Below are positions 45,547 through 54,025 of a DNA stretch of 64,000 nt, in pieces. Below the pieces are notes generated by a model, which was not told the origin of the DNA, did no database searches, and saw only the letters and a program-made list of their open reading frames with translations. A program made the translations under genes and the position numbers. This DNA is from Bradyrhizobium genosp. L (GTDB lineage Bacteria > Pseudomonadota > Alphaproteobacteria > Rhizobiales > Xanthobacteraceae). Where the stretch lies: positions 1,116,001-1,180,000 of the forward strand of contig NZ_CP061378.1 of assembly GCF_015624485.1 (NCBI RefSeq), in the 5' to 3' direction. Position 1 is the first letter of the stretch. Each line of letters begins with the position of its first letter.

Positions 45547-45957
45547 ATGTCCACGATCGCGGACACCGAGAGTTCAAAGCCTGCCCGCATCACCGGCCGC
45601 ATCCTGAGCGGCCTCGTCATCGTCTTCCTGCTGTTCGACGGCGCGATCAAGCTGGTGCCGCTGCAGGTCGTGACCGAGACGATGGACAGGATGGGCTATG
45701 GCGCGAGCGAGACATTGGCGCGCAGCCTCGGCATCATCACCATCGTCTGCACGCTCTTGTATTCGGTGCCGCCGACCTCGATCCTCGGCGCGATCCTGCT
45801 CACCGGTTATCTCGGCGGCGCCATCGCGTCCCACGTACGGATCGGCAGCCCGCTGCTCACACACACGCTGTTCGGCCTCTCACTGGGCCTGATGGTCTGG
45901 GGTGGGCTCTATCTGCGCGACGGCAACCTGCGCGCACTGCTGCCGTTTCGCCGCTAA
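45547..45957 (+). CDS. DoxX-like small membrane protein
   Basis: A 136-residue protein with four hydrophobic helices, starting RILSGLVIVFLLFDGAIKLVP and ending RDGNLRALLPFRR. The first helix with FDGAIK and the pattern of short loops fit the DoxX-like family, whose members are tied to redox or detoxification but are mostly uncharacterised. ATG 45547 is preferred over the long upstream frame, which crosses the family G repeat. The preceding ECF42-type promoter and the SRPBCC gene 33 bases downstream suggest an operon. Confidence 0.85.
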   Translation: MSTIADTESSKPARITGRILSGLVIVFLLFDGAIKLVPLQVVTETMDRMGYGASETLARSLGIITIVCTLLYSVPPTSILGAILLTGYLGGAIASHVRIGSPLLTHTLFGLSLGLMVWGGLYLRDGNLRALLPFRR

Positions 45958-45990
45958 GCTGTTCGTCAAATTATTCCAACGGAGATCATC

Positions 45991-46527
45991 ATGCTCGAGA
46001 CCATTGCCATCGTTGCGATCGTCCTTGCGGTCGCGATTGCGGTCGTCCTCATCCTGGCGGCGACCAAGCCGAACACCTTCCGGGTTACTCGCGCGATCAG
46101 CATCGCGGCGCCGGCCGAGCGGATCTTTCCGCTGATCGACAACTTCCATCAATGGGTCGCGTGGTCGCCCTACGAGACGCGGGATGCGGCAATGAAGCGC
46201 ACTTACGACGGCGCGCAGAGCGGGCAGGGCGCGGTCTATGCCTGGGACGGCAACAAGAATGTCGGCTCCGGCCGCATGGAAATCCTCGAATCCCAGGCGT
46301 CGTCGAGGATCGTGATCAAGCTCGATTTCCTCAAGCCGTTCGAAGGCCACAACACCGCCGAATTCACAATGCTGCCGCAGGGGGATGCGACCAACGTCAC
46401 ATGGACCATGTACGGTCCGGCCGTCTTCATCTCGAAGGTGATGCAGGTGTTCATGAACCTGGATCACATGATCGGCAGGGATTTCGAGGTCGGTCTCGCC
46501 AATCTGAAAAAGCTGACAGAAAAGTAG
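45991..46527 (+). CDS. Membrane-anchored SRPBCC family protein
   Basis: A 178-residue protein. One N-terminal transmembrane helix (about 4-25, AIVAIVLAVAIAVVLILAA) is followed by a START/Bet v 1-like domain: TRAISIAAPAERIFPLIDNFHQWVAWSPYE, TYDGAQSGQGAVYAWDG and MIGRDFEVGLANLKKLTE. Such domains bind hydrophobic ligands; the anchor keeps it at the membrane. It follows DoxX by 33 bases and precedes the VOC gene by 19 bases, so the three genes likely form one transcript. Confidence 0.9.
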   Translation: MLETIAIVAIVLAVAIAVVLILAATKPNTFRVTRAISIAAPAERIFPLIDNFHQWVAWSPYETRDAAMKRTYDGAQSGQGAVYAWDGNKNVGSGRMEILESQASSRIVIKLDFLKPFEGHNTAEFTMLPQGDATNVTWTMYGPAVFISKVMQVFMNLDHMIGRDFEVGLANLKKLTEK

Positions 46528-46546
46528 TTGTCCCAAGGAGGATGCG

Positions 46547-46957
46547 ATGCAGGTCAATCCCTATCTCTCGTTCGACGGCAATTGCGGCGACGCGCTGAAA
46601 TTCTACCAGAAGGTGCTCGGCGCGCAGGTCGAGGCATCATTCCCCTACGGGGAGGGCAATGCGGAGATGCAAACCCCGCCCGGCTGGCAGGACAAGATCA
46701 TGCACGCCACGATCACGATCGACGGCGAGGTCCTGATGGCGTCCGATTCGCCACCCGGCCATTTCCAGAAGCCGCAGGGTTTTCATGTCGCATTGCAGGT
46801 CGAGGATCCCACCGAGGCCGAGCAGCGGTTCAAGGCGCTCGCCGAAGGCGGCGCGGTGACGATGCCGTTCGGCAAGACCTTCTTCTCCAACGGCTTCGGC
46901 ATGTGCGTCGACCAGTTCGGCATCCCCTGGATGGTGAATTGCTCGGCCGAGATGTAG
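46547..46957 (+). CDS. VOC family protein, PhnB/glyoxalase-like
   Basis: A 136-residue single-domain-pair protein of the PhnB branch of the VOC superfamily: MQVNPYLSFDGNCGDALKFYQKVLG, MHATITIDGEVLMASDS and MPFGKTFFSNGFGMCVDQFG. Family members bind a metal but often lack a known substrate; none of the phosphonate genes are near. AGGAGG precedes the ATG. Last gene of the proposed DoxX-SRPBCC-VOC operon, ending before a family B repeat. Confidence 0.9.
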   Translation: MQVNPYLSFDGNCGDALKFYQKVLGAQVEASFPYGEGNAEMQTPPGWQDKIMHATITIDGEVLMASDSPPGHFQKPQGFHVALQVEDPTEAEQRFKALAEGGAVTMPFGKTFFSNGFGMCVDQFGIPWMVNCSAEM

Positions 46958-46967
46958 GGCCGCAGGC

Positions 46968-47049
46968 GTAGGGTGGGCAAAGCGTAGCGTGCCCACCTGT
47001 CTTGCTCCGTGCTTGTGATGGTGGGCACGCTGCGCTTTGCCCACCCTAC
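46968..47049. repeat. Dispersed palindromic repeat, family B, copy 2
   Basis: GTAGGGTGGGCAAAGCGTAG and CGTGCCCACC face GGTGGGCACG and CTTTGCCCACCCTAC. Near-identical arms to 34764-34849. It lies between convergent VOC and ClpP-like genes. Confidence 0.9.
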
Positions 47050-47065
47050 AATATCTACGAAACCC

Positions 47066-47488
47066 TCACCTGCACCGCGGATAGATCGCCGCAAGCTCGC
47101 GGCCGCGCAGCAGCAGCAGGTGTGAGGTCAGGCCGCCGCGGCGGACGATCCAGCCGCGCACCGGCTCGGGATAGGCCTCCAGCACCGCCTCCGAGGCTTC
47201 CGGCTCGGCATAGGTCCGGCCGCGGCGGTCGATCGAGCGGGCGGCGTGGAAGCCGAGCACCGCGCGCCGCGTCACGCAGATGCGGTCGCCCGGTACGATC
47301 GAGAGCACCAGCGTGCAGGCCGACAGGCATGGGCCGTCGATCACGACGCGTTCGCCGGACTCACGCACCTTGTCGAACAGATCGAGGAACGGGCCGACCT
47401 GTCCGCCCGGACTGGCGAGGATGCGCACGTCGGCATGCACGGCAGAGACCGTTGCGAGCAACCCGGCTGCAGCGAGAAGCATCTTCAT
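47066..47488 (-). CDS. Periplasmic ClpP/crotonase-like protein
   Basis: A 140-residue protein with a cleavable signal peptide (about residues 1-19, ending AVHA). The mature part starts DVRILASPGGQVGPFLDLFDKVR and has GERVVIDGPCLSACTLVLSIVP, the layout of small ClpP-fold periplasmic proteins where the Ser of LSAC matches the catalytic Ser position; the candidate His lies in VLGFHAAR. It may be an unusual serine hydrolase or a binding protein; no enzyme activity is shown. Single gene on the minus strand. Confidence 0.7.
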   Translation of the reverse strand: MKMLLAAAGLLATVSAVHADVRILASPGGQVGPFLDLFDKVRESGERVVIDGPCLSACTLVLSIVPGDRICVTRRAVLGFHAARSIDRRGRTYAEPEASEAVLEAYPEPVRGWIVRRGGLTSHLLLLRGRELAAIYPRCR

Positions 47489-47600
47489 CGGCGCAATCCC
47501 ACCCTCGGCGCGATCGTGATCGCACCGCATCAGTCGCGTGCAAGAGATGCGCGCGGATCGGGGCATCATCAAGACCGCTCCGCGCCGAGTCAAGAAACGG

Positions 47601-47891
47601 TCAGGCTGTCCGGTTCTTGAGCGCGCCCACGATCGCGGTGAGCACGGCGCCGGCAACGCCGCCGCCGGCGACCTGGCCGATGATGCTGCCGATATCAGGT
47701 GTTGCACCGGAATTGGCGAGCAGCGGAATCAGCATGCCCAGCAGCTGCCCGCCGGCGCCGCCGCCGATGGCGCCCGCAATGGTGTTGCCGAGCGTGCCGA
47801 GATCGATGTTCTTGGCCGCTCCCGCGGCGACATTGCCGCCGATGGCTCCGCTGATGATCTGGATGATCAGATTGACGAGAACTCCCGACAT
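47601..47891 (-). CDS. Small Gly/Ala-rich hydrophobic protein
   Basis: A 96-residue protein rich in Gly, Ala and Ile, with hydrophobic stretches MSGVLVNLIIQIISGAIGG, GGGAGGQLLGMLIPLLA and GVAGAVLTAIVGAL. It may insert in the membrane or self-associate; no catalytic residues or signal peptidase site are evident. I do not recognise a named family. The frame has good codon use and a plausible start at 47891. Its neighbours are the periplasmic ClpP-like gene and cobT; no functional link is obvious. Confidence 0.6.
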   Translation of the reverse strand: MSGVLVNLIIQIISGAIGGNVAAGAAKNIDLGTLGNTIAGAIGGGAGGQLLGMLIPLLANSGATPDIGSIIGQVAGGGVAGAVLTAIVGALKNRTA

Positions 47892-48059
47892 GACGTGATT
47901 CTCCCCGACGCTGGTTTCCGCGCGGCCGTGGCGCCTGCTGGCGCCTTGCCGGCGTCAAAGGTTAGGCCGTTCGGAGGCAGAGGTCATGCTGCGCACGCGA
48001 AGATTGCGGGCGATATGGTTCATATGCACCGTCTTTCGGCAGTCCTTTCCGATGGCAGC

Positions 48060-49073
48060 TCAGTCCGCGCCGGACACACCGGCCTCGGCAAAGGTCGCCA
48101 TGCCGGCGTGACAGGCGAGCGCGGCGCGCAGCAGGAGGATCGCAACGCCGGCCCCGGACGCTTCCCCGAGCCGCATGTCGAGATCGAGCAGCGGCGCAAG
48201 CGCAAGCTCGCGCAGCAATTCGCGGTGGCCGAGCTCGGCCGACACGTGCCCGGCGCGGCAATGCGCGAGCGCGTCGGGCGACAGCCGCGCCAGCGGCAGC
48301 ACCGCGGATGTCGCCACGAAGCCGTCGAGCAGCACCGGGATATGCCGCGCGCGCGCCGCCAGCACGGCGCCGGCGATGGCCGCGAGCTCGCGCCCGCCCA
48401 GCGCCACCGCGACGGCCAGCGGATCGTCCAGCAGGTTGCGATGGATCTTCAGCGCGGTATCGATCGCGGTGCGCTTGCGCAGCAGACCGGCGTCATCGAC
48501 CCCGGTGCCGCGGCCGGCCCAGCGCGCGCCGCGCCCGCCCATCAGCGCCGCGCACAGCGTCGCCGCCACGGTGGTGTTGGCGATACCCATCTCGCCGACC
48601 ACCAGCAGGTCGCATTGTTCGGGCACCGCGCGCCAGCCGGTGTCGAGGGCGACGAGGAAATCGGCGCCGTCCATCGCCGGCGCCAGGGTGAAATCCCGCG
48701 TCGGCCGGTTGAGCTCGAGCGCCTCGACGCGCAGCTCGGCCCCGGCAAGCTTGGCGATCTGGTTGATCGCAGCACCGCCCGCGGCGAAGTTCGCCACCAT
48801 CTGCGCGGTGACGTCGGATGGAAAGGCGGAGACGCCGCGCTCGGCGATGCCGTGATTGCCGGCGAACACGGCGATGGTGACCTGGTCGAGCCGCGGCAAC
48901 GCGCGCCGCTGCCAGCGCGCGAGCCAGATCGCGACCTCCTCCAGCCGGCCGAGGCTGCCCGGCGGCTTGGTCAAACTCTGCTGGCGCTGGGTCGCGGCCT
49001 CCGCGGCTGCCTCGTCGCCCTGCGGCAGCTCGCGACAAAAGCTGCGGATGTCGTCTAGAGTGTTGAACTGCAT
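48060..49073 (-). CDS. cobT: Nicotinate-nucleotide-dimethylbenzimidazole phosphoribosyltransferase
   Basis: A 337-residue enzyme that makes alpha-ribazole 5'-phosphate from nicotinate mononucleotide and dimethylbenzimidazole for the lower ligand of cobalamin. Diagnostic parts are TKPPGSLGRLEEVAIWLA, VFAGNHGIAERGVSAFPSDVTAQMV, GGAAINQIAKLAG and GEMGIANTTVAATL, ending with LAPLLDLDMRLGEASGA. The active-site Glu lies in the GEASG segment. ATG 49073 begins the conserved N-terminus. It is divergent from cobS across a short gap filled by repeat family C copy 2; no cobalamin riboswitch was seen there. Confidence 0.95.
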   Translation of the reverse strand: MQFNTLDDIRSFCRELPQGDEAAAEAATQRQQSLTKPPGSLGRLEEVAIWLARWQRRALPRLDQVTIAVFAGNHGIAERGVSAFPSDVTAQMVANFAAGGAAINQIAKLAGAELRVEALELNRPTRDFTLAPAMDGADFLVALDTGWRAVPEQCDLLVVGEMGIANTTVAATLCAALMGGRGARWAGRGTGVDDAGLLRKRTAIDTALKIHRNLLDDPLAVAVALGGRELAAIAGAVLAARARHIPVLLDGFVATSAVLPLARLSPDALAHCRAGHVSAELGHRELLRELALAPLLDLDMRLGEASGAGVAILLLRAALACHAGMATFAEAGVSGAD

Positions 49074-49105
49074 GCGATTCCCTCGTCGAGCGGGCCGCAA
49101 ACTAA

Positions 49106-49205
49106 AGCATGATCCGGAGAAGTGTGAAGCGTTTTTCCGAAACATCATGCTCAAACAAGGCGCTCAAGCGCGATGACGATCACGGCCGATCTCAGCGCGC
49201 TTTAG
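49106..49205. repeat. Dispersed palindromic repeat, family C, copy 2 (composite)
   Basis: AGCATGATCCGGAGAAGTG faces TTTTTCCGAAACATCATGCT, followed by a second hairpin AAGCGCGATGACGAT ... ATCTCAGCGCGCTTTAG. The same two-part structure recurs at 50934-51034. It fills most of the cobT-cobS divergent gap (49074-49226). Confidence 0.85.
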
Positions 49206-49226
49206 TTCAATTTTCAGGCGTTCACC

Positions 49227-49979
49227 ATGAATCAATGGCTCGACGATCTCAGGACAGCCACCGCGTTTCTGACCCGGCTGCCGATGCCGCATCCGGCCGG
49301 CGCGGGACACGAGAATTTTGCGCGGGCGCAGCGGATGTTTCCGCTGGTCGGCGCGCTGATCGGAGCCTTGGTTGGGCTCGTTTGCCTCCTGCTGCGCGGC
49401 ATCGGCGTGCCGGATCTCGCCGCGGCGGCGCTTGCGCTCGGCTTCGGTGCGCTTCTGACCGGGGCGTTGCATGAGGACGGGCTTGCCGACGTCGCCGATG
49501 GCTTCGGCGGCGGGTGTGACGTGGCGGCAAAGCTCGAGATCATGCGCGACAGCCGGCTAGGCACCTATGGCGCACTGGCGCTGGTCGTGAGTTTTTCCGC
49601 CAAGCTGTCGGCGCTCGCCGCGATTCCGGATCATTTTGTGGTCCAGGGATTGATCTCCGCGCATGCGCTCGGCCGCGGCGTGCTGCCCTGGCTCGCGATC
49701 AGCCTGCCCAATGCGCGCAAGGACGGGCTAGCCGCCAGTGCCGGCCGGCCCGACAGCACGATCGCGGCGGTTGCGGCCGGCATTGCGCTGGTGATCGCGT
49801 TGCTGGCGTTGCCGTTCGCCAGCGCGCTGCTGGCGGCGATTGCCGCGGGCGTTGCCGCATCGATCGTGGGGTGGCTCGCAAGGCGGCAGATCGGCGGCGT
49901 GACCGGTGACGTGCTCGGCGCCGCCGAGCAGGTCGCGGAGACCGCGATCCTGCTGCTGCTCGCGGCACGGTTGGCGTGA
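49227..49979 (+). CDS. cobS: Adenosylcobinamide-GDP ribazoletransferase
   Basis: A 250-residue inner-membrane enzyme that joins adenosylcobinamide-GDP and alpha-ribazole in the last steps of cobalamin synthesis. It begins LDDLRTATAFLTRLPMPHP and has the diagnostic FGALLTGALHEDGLADVADGFGGG with acidic residues for metal binding, then LEIMRDSRLGTYGALAL and several hydrophobic helices. Its stop is 3 bases before the cobC-like start, so the two are co-transcribed. The length is normal. Confidence 0.95.
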   Translation: MNQWLDDLRTATAFLTRLPMPHPAGAGHENFARAQRMFPLVGALIGALVGLVCLLLRGIGVPDLAAAALALGFGALLTGALHEDGLADVADGFGGGCDVAAKLEIMRDSRLGTYGALALVVSFSAKLSALAAIPDHFVVQGLISAHALGRGVLPWLAISLPNARKDGLAASAGRPDSTIAAVAAGIALVIALLALPFASALLAAIAAGVAASIVGWLARRQIGGVTGDVLGAAEQVAETAILLLLAARLA

Positions 49980-49982
49980 GCG

Positions 49983-50552
49983 ATGACGGACGGTGAAACC
50001 CATCTCTGGCTGATCCGTCACGCTCCGGTCGACGGGCCGCGCGGCGTGATCCACGCGCCCGACGCGCCGGCCGATCTCGGCGATGCCGCAGCGTTCGCGG
50101 CGCTGAAAGCGCGGTTGCCGGCCGGGGCATTTGCGGTGTGCAGCCCTGCGCGGCGCACCCGCGAGACCGCGGTGCGGCTCGGCCTCGATGCGGCCGCGGA
50201 CGATGCGTTCGGCGAGCAGGATTTCGGCGTTTGGACCGGACGCCGCCACAGCGAGCTGGAGGCGGAGTTCGGCGTGGCCTACCACGCCTTCTGGCAATCG
50301 CCAGGAACCAACCGCGCGCCCGGCGGCGAAAGCTTCGCCGATCAGATCGCGCGGGCAAGGGGTGGGCTCGCACGGCTGCCCGCGGGCAATGCCGTGCTGG
50401 TCGTACACTCCGGTACCATCCGCGCCATCCTCGCGATCGCGCTCGATCTCGCGCCAGACACCGCGCTGCGTTTCGTGATCGATCCGCTGTCGCTGACCCG
50501 GATCGACCGGTTGCAGGATGCCTGGCGTGTGGCCGCGGTGAACGGACGGTGA
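49983..50552 (+). CDS. cobC: Histidine phosphatase family protein, probable alpha-ribazole phosphatase
   Basis: A 189-residue phosphatase with the RHAP motif in HLWLIRHAPVDGP near residue 12, and the second catalytic region AVLVVHSGTIRAI near 145. Catalytic Arg/His/Glu set: RRTRETAVRLG and GEQDFGVWTGRRHSELEAEF. In this operon context with cobS the likely reaction is removal of phosphate from alpha-ribazole 5'-phosphate or adenosylcobalamin 5'-phosphate. The symbol rests on context; phosphoglycerate-mutase-like activity on another substrate is possible. Confidence 0.85.
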   Translation: MTDGETHLWLIRHAPVDGPRGVIHAPDAPADLGDAAAFAALKARLPAGAFAVCSPARRTRETAVRLGLDAAADDAFGEQDFGVWTGRRHSELEAEFGVAYHAFWQSPGTNRAPGGESFADQIARARGGLARLPAGNAVLVVHSGTIRAILAIALDLAPDTALRFVIDPLSLTRIDRLQDAWRVAAVNGR

Positions 50553-50651
50553 TACCGCCGTGAACCTGGGCTGCCTTCAGTCGTTATGTGTAATAACAAC
50601 GAAGAAGACCGAAGAGCACTTGCCAGATCGGTCATGAGCGGGAGACACGAT

Positions 50652-50933
50652 GTGAAGTTGATTGGAGTGAAGTTATTTGGCGCATTGATGCTTGCGCTTG
50701 GCGTGCTCTGGATGATCCAGCCGGCATCCGCGCAAATGTACGATCCTCGTTACCCCGTCTGCATGCATGTTTACGGTTCGCTGATCGGCGAGCGGATGGA
50801 CTGTAACTTCACCTCGATCGAGCAGTGCCAATTCGGCGCGCAAGGGCTGCCGGCGACCTGTCTGGTCAATCCCTATTACGCGGGCGGATCTTACACGCCA
50901 AGATCGCCGCACCCACGCCGATATGAGCGCTAG
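50652..50933 (+). CDS. DUF3551 family small exported protein
   Basis: A 93-residue protein with a signal peptide (about residues 1-28, hydrophobic core ALMLALGVLWMI, ending PASA). The mature part contains PVCMHVYGSLIGERMDC and SIEQCQFGAQGLPATCLVNPYY, four cysteines in the spacing of DUF3551, a family almost confined to Bradyrhizobium relatives. Function unknown. GTG 50652 is chosen because GGGAG lies six bases upstream; ATG 50634 is the alternative. Ends just before repeat family C copy 3. Confidence 0.75.
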   Translation: MKLIGVKLFGALMLALGVLWMIQPASAQMYDPRYPVCMHVYGSLIGERMDCNFTSIEQCQFGAQGLPATCLVNPYYAGGSYTPRSPHPRRYER

Positions 50934-51034
50934 AGCAGGATCCTGAAAAGTGTGAAGCGGTCTTCCGAAAAGATCATGCTCAAGCAAAGAGCTAAAGCGC
51001 GATGACGATTCAACCCGATCTCATCGCGCTTTAG
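50934..51034. repeat. Dispersed palindromic repeat, family C, copy 3 (composite)
   Basis: AGCAGGATCCTGAAAAGTG faces TCTTCCGAAAAGATCATGCT, followed by AAAGCGCGATGACGATT ... ATCTCATCGCGCTTTAG. The stop codon (51031-51033) of the SDR gene lies inside its end. Confidence 0.85.
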
Positions 51035-51816
51035 CCGTTGCGCCGCCGGCCGCGCAGCGTCGGCAGCCCGATGCCGGCGGCGTCGAAGCCGCCGTCGACG
51101 GCGAGAATCTGGCCGGTGATGTAGCTTGAGCGGTCCGAACACAGGAAGAAGATCGCGTCCGCCAGTTCCTCTTCCAGCCCGTAACGGTTGAGCGGGATCG
51201 CGTCGTGGTAGTCGGCGCGGATCTCGGGCGTGTGCACCGCCTTCGCCATCGCGGTCTCGACCGGCCCGGGGGCGACGCCATTGACGCGGATGCCGAGCGC
51301 GGCGAGCTCGACCGCGAGCTGCCTGGTGAGATGTGCGAGGCCCGCCTTGCTGGTCCCGTAGGCCGCGCGCAAGGTCGAGGCGCGCACCGCCGAGATCGAG
51401 GTGACGTTGACGATTGCGCCGCCGCCATTGTCGCGCATCACGGGCGCCGCCGCCTTGGTGCACAGGAACGGGCCGGTGAGGTTGACCGCCATGATCCGGC
51501 TCCAGTCGGCATCCGACGTCTCCAGCACCGGCGCGAACACCGCGACGCCGGCGTTGTTGACCAGCGCATCGAGCCGGCCGAACCGGCTCGCGATGGTCGC
51601 GATCGCCGCCGCGACGCCATCGGCATCGGAGACGTCGCAGGTCAGCGCCACCGCGTCGTCATTGTTCAGCGCCGCGACCGCCGCGCGGAGCAATTCGCCT
51701 TCGATGTCGAGCAGCGCGACGCGCCAGCCCTCGGCAAGAAAGCGCTTTGCGGTCGCAAGCCCGATGCCGCGCGCGGCGCCGGTGACGAGTGCGACTTTTT
51801 GTGCGGGAGGATTCAT
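51031..51816 (-). CDS. Short-chain dehydrogenase/reductase (SDR)
   Basis: A 261-residue NAD(P)-dependent oxidoreductase with Rossmann fold. Motifs in order: VTGAARGIGLATA (cofactor), CDVSD, VNNAGVAVF, SISA with the catalytic Ser, and YGTSK (Tyr and Lys of the active site), then NGVAPGPVETAMAK. Asp at LLDIEG after strand two favours NAD. The substrate is unknown. The start ATG 51816 has GAAAGGAC about seven bases upstream. It overlaps the end of the family C repeat at its 3' end. Confidence 0.93.
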   Translation of the reverse strand: MNPPAQKVALVTGAARGIGLATAKRFLAEGWRVALLDIEGELLRAAVAALNNDDAVALTCDVSDADGVAAAIATIASRFGRLDALVNNAGVAVFAPVLETSDADWSRIMAVNLTGPFLCTKAAAPVMRDNGGGAIVNVTSISAVRASTLRAAYGTSKAGLAHLTRQLAVELAALGIRVNGVAPGPVETAMAKAVHTPEIRADYHDAIPLNRYGLEEELADAIFFLCSDRSSYITGQILAVDGGFDAAGIGLPTLRGRRRNG

Positions 51817-51903
51817 CGGGCGGTCCTTTCGAAGGCCCGATCCGTCTGAGACCTTTGCTAGGGGATGTCAACCGGAGGTGTGAACGGAGCCACATACTCC
51901 GTT

Positions 51904-52022
51904 GTCGTCCCGGCGAAGGCCGGGACCCATACTCCGCGGCGGAAGCTGTGGGGACTCGTCATTCCACCGACACGCAACAATGTCTATCGGTGGTTACGGG
52001 TCCCGGCCTTCGCCGGGACGAC
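51904..52022. repeat. Dispersed palindromic repeat, family A, copy 4
   Basis: Arms GTCGTCCCGGCGAAGGCC and GGCCTTCGCCGGGACGAC, about 80 bases apart. First of three different repeats that fill the 51817-52357 gap. Confidence 0.9.
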
Positions 52023-52078
52023 CTTGAATGTTTGGTGCCGCTTGTGAATCATGCATTCACATGCTCCGGGCTGACAGG

Positions 52079-52154
52079 CCTCGAAGGATAAACGGCCACC
52101 AGCCTTGCCGTGCACCCTTCGAGGCTCGCAAGAGCTCGCATCCCAGGATGACGG
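52079..52154. repeat. Dispersed repeat, family D, partial copy
   Basis: CCTTCGAGGCTCGC, a short variable part and CCCAGGATGACGG match the right half of the 9751-9854 copy; the left outer arm is missing. Confidence 0.6.
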
Positions 52155-52177
52155 GGTTGGTCTACCCGTCTCATTCG

Positions 52178-52300
52178 GTGTCATCACCCGCGCATGCGGG
52201 TGATCCAGTATTCCAGAGGCGGCTGTGCTTGAGCCGACGGGCCGCAGCGTACTGGGTCGCCCGGTCCATGTGCGCAATTGCGCACAGGCCGGGCGATGAC
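52178..52300. repeat. Dispersed palindromic repeat, family F, copy 2
   Basis: GTCATCACCCGCGCATGCGG, GATCCAGTATTCCAGAG, CGTACTGGGTCGCCCGG and GGCCGGGCGATGAC parallel the copy at 33290-33389. Together with families A and D it accounts for most of the 541-bp gap 51817-52357; no gene is seen there. Confidence 0.75.
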
Positions 52301-52357
52301 AGCGGTGGATGAGGACATAGCCTCACATCCTCTCAGGATGGGAGAAATTGCGCAGCG

Positions 52358-54025
52358 TCACGCCGCGAGCTCCGCCGAGGCGCGCTGCATGTTGGTCGAC
52401 ATGTCCTGCGTCACGATGCTCTGCTCCTCGACCGCGGCCGCGGTGGAGGTGATGTACTCGTTGACCCCGGCGATCGCGGCCTTGATCTCGGACAGCGAGC
52501 TCGCCACCTCGCCGGCGATATTGTTCAGCGCGTCGATCTCGGACGAGATCGTGTCGGTCGCCTGCTTGGCCTGGTTGGCGAGGCTCTTCACCTCGGAGGC
52601 GACCACGGCGAAGCCGCGGCCGGCTTCGCCGGCGCGCGCGGATTCGATGGTGGCGTTGAGCGCGAGCAGGTTGATCTGGCCGGTGATGCTCGAGATCAGA
52701 TCGACGATACCGCTCATCGCTTGTGCCGCGGCGTTGAGTTTTTGCGCCTGCGCATCTGCCGCCTCGACGCGGCCGGAGGCGACCGCGGCATTTTGCTTGG
52801 ACTTGGTCATGGTCTCGGAGATCTCGCGGATCGAGGCGCTCATCTCCTCGCTGCCGGCGGCGACCGCTTCGATCAGGCCGCGGGCGGAGTCGGCCTTCTT
52901 GCGGCCGATCGCCTGGGCGGTGATGTCGGTGGCGTATTTCACCACCTTGTAGGGCTTGCCGTTGAGATCGAGGATCGGATTGTAGGACGCCTGGATCCAG
53001 ATCTCGCGGCCACCTTTGGCGATCCGCTTGTATTCGGCGGCCTGAAATTCGCCGCGATTGAGCGAAGCCCAGAACTCGCGATAGGCCATCGAGCTCGCCT
53101 CGACCGGCTCGACGAACACGCTGTGGTGCTTGCCCTGGATCTCGCCCAGTGAATAGCCCATCGCGGCGAGGAAGTTGCCGTTCGCGTTGCGGATGGTGCC
53201 GTCCATGTTGAACTCGATCACCGCCTGCGACTTGCCGATCGCGTCGATCTGACCGTCATTGTCGGCGGCCTTCAGTTTCTGCTGTGTCACGTCGGTCGCG
53301 AACTTGACGACCTTGAACGGCCGGCCGCGCTCGTCGAGGATCGGGTTGTAGGTGGCGAGGATCCAGATCTCCTTGGCGCCCTTGGCGAGCCGCTTGAACT
53401 CGCCGGCCTCGAACTCGCCGCGATTCAGCCGCGCCCAGAACTCGCGATAGGCCGCGCCGTCGCGGTCGGCCGGCGGCATGAACATGCTGTGATGCTTGCC
53501 CCTGATCTCGTCGAGCGCATAGCCCATCGCGCCGAGGAAGTTCTCGTTGGCGTTGACGATGGTGCCGTCCATGTTGAACTCGATCACCGCCTGCGCCCGG
53601 CCGATCGCGGCGATCTTGCCGGCATCTTCCATGCTGTGGATCTTCTGCTGCGTGATGTCGGTCGCGAACTTGATGACGCCGACCGGCTTGCCGTTCTTGT
53701 CCATGATCGGGTTGTAGGAGGCCTGGATCCAGATCTCGCGACCGCCTTTGGCGATGCGCTTGTACTGCGCGGCCTGGAATTCGCCGCGGTTCAGGCTCGC
53801 CCAAAACTCGCGGTATTCGCGGCTGTCGCGCACGGCCGGTTCGACGAACATGCTGTGATGCTTGCCCCTGATCTCGTCGAGCGCGTAGCCCATCGCGTTG
53901 AGGAAATTCTCGTTCGCGGTGACGATGGAGCCATCGAGCTTGAACTCGATCACGGCCTGCGACTTGCCGATCGCGGTGGCCTGCGCCAGCGCGTTCTGCA
54001 CCTTTGCGTTGTTGAACGTGAACAT
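52358..54025 (-). CDS. Methyl-accepting chemotaxis protein with three tandem PAS domains
   Basis: A 555-residue soluble receptor. Three PAS domains begin at residues 19, 141 and 263, an exact 122-residue period, each reading IG(K/R)xQAVIEF, ENFLxAMGY, GKHHSMF, YREFWAxLNRGEF and KFATD(I/V)TxQ. They are nearly identical, so recent duplication is likely. The signalling coiled coil (about 385-555) carries [24 protein letters not shown] cores of this kind often bind haem or flavin, but a cofactor residue cannot be assigned by reading. No membrane helix. Transcribed alone. Confidence 0.92.
   Translation of the reverse strand: MFTFNNAKVQNALAQATAIGKSQAVIEFKLDGSIVTANENFLNAMGYALDEIRGKHHSMFVEPAVRDSREYREFWASLNRGEFQAAQYKRIAKGGREIWIQASYNPIMDKNGKPVGVIKFATDITQQKIHSMEDAGKIAAIGRAQAVIEFNMDGTIVNANENFLGAMGYALDEIRGKHHSMFMPPADRDGAAYREFWARLNRGEFEAGEFKRLAKGAKEIWILATYNPILDERGRPFKVVKFATDVTQQKLKAADNDGQIDAIGKSQAVIEFNMDGTIRNANGNFLAAMGYSLGEIQGKHHSVFVEPVEASSMAYREFWASLNRGEFQAAEYKRIAKGGREIWIQASYNPILDLNGKPYKVVKYATDITAQAIGRKKADSARGLIEAVAAGSEEMSASIREISETMTKSKQNAAVASGRVEAADAQAQKLNAAAQAMSGIVDLISSITGQINLLALNATIESARAGEAGRGFAVVASEVKSLANQAKQATDTISSEIDALNNIAGEVASSLSEIKAAIAGVNEYITSTAAAVEEQSIVTQDMSTNMQRASAELAA

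Noticed and set aside
45958..45990. CGTCAAA before the SRPBCC gene as another ECF-type promoter
   Set aside because: There is no TGTCG block at the required distance; the gene is probably read from the promoter at 45482.
47538..49058. 506-codon plus-strand frame opposite cobT
   Set aside because: Complement shadow of cobT and the Gly-rich gene; no motif.
49074..49226. Cobalamin riboswitch between cobT and cobS
   Set aside because: The gap is short and occupied by a family C repeat; no B12 box sequence could be read.
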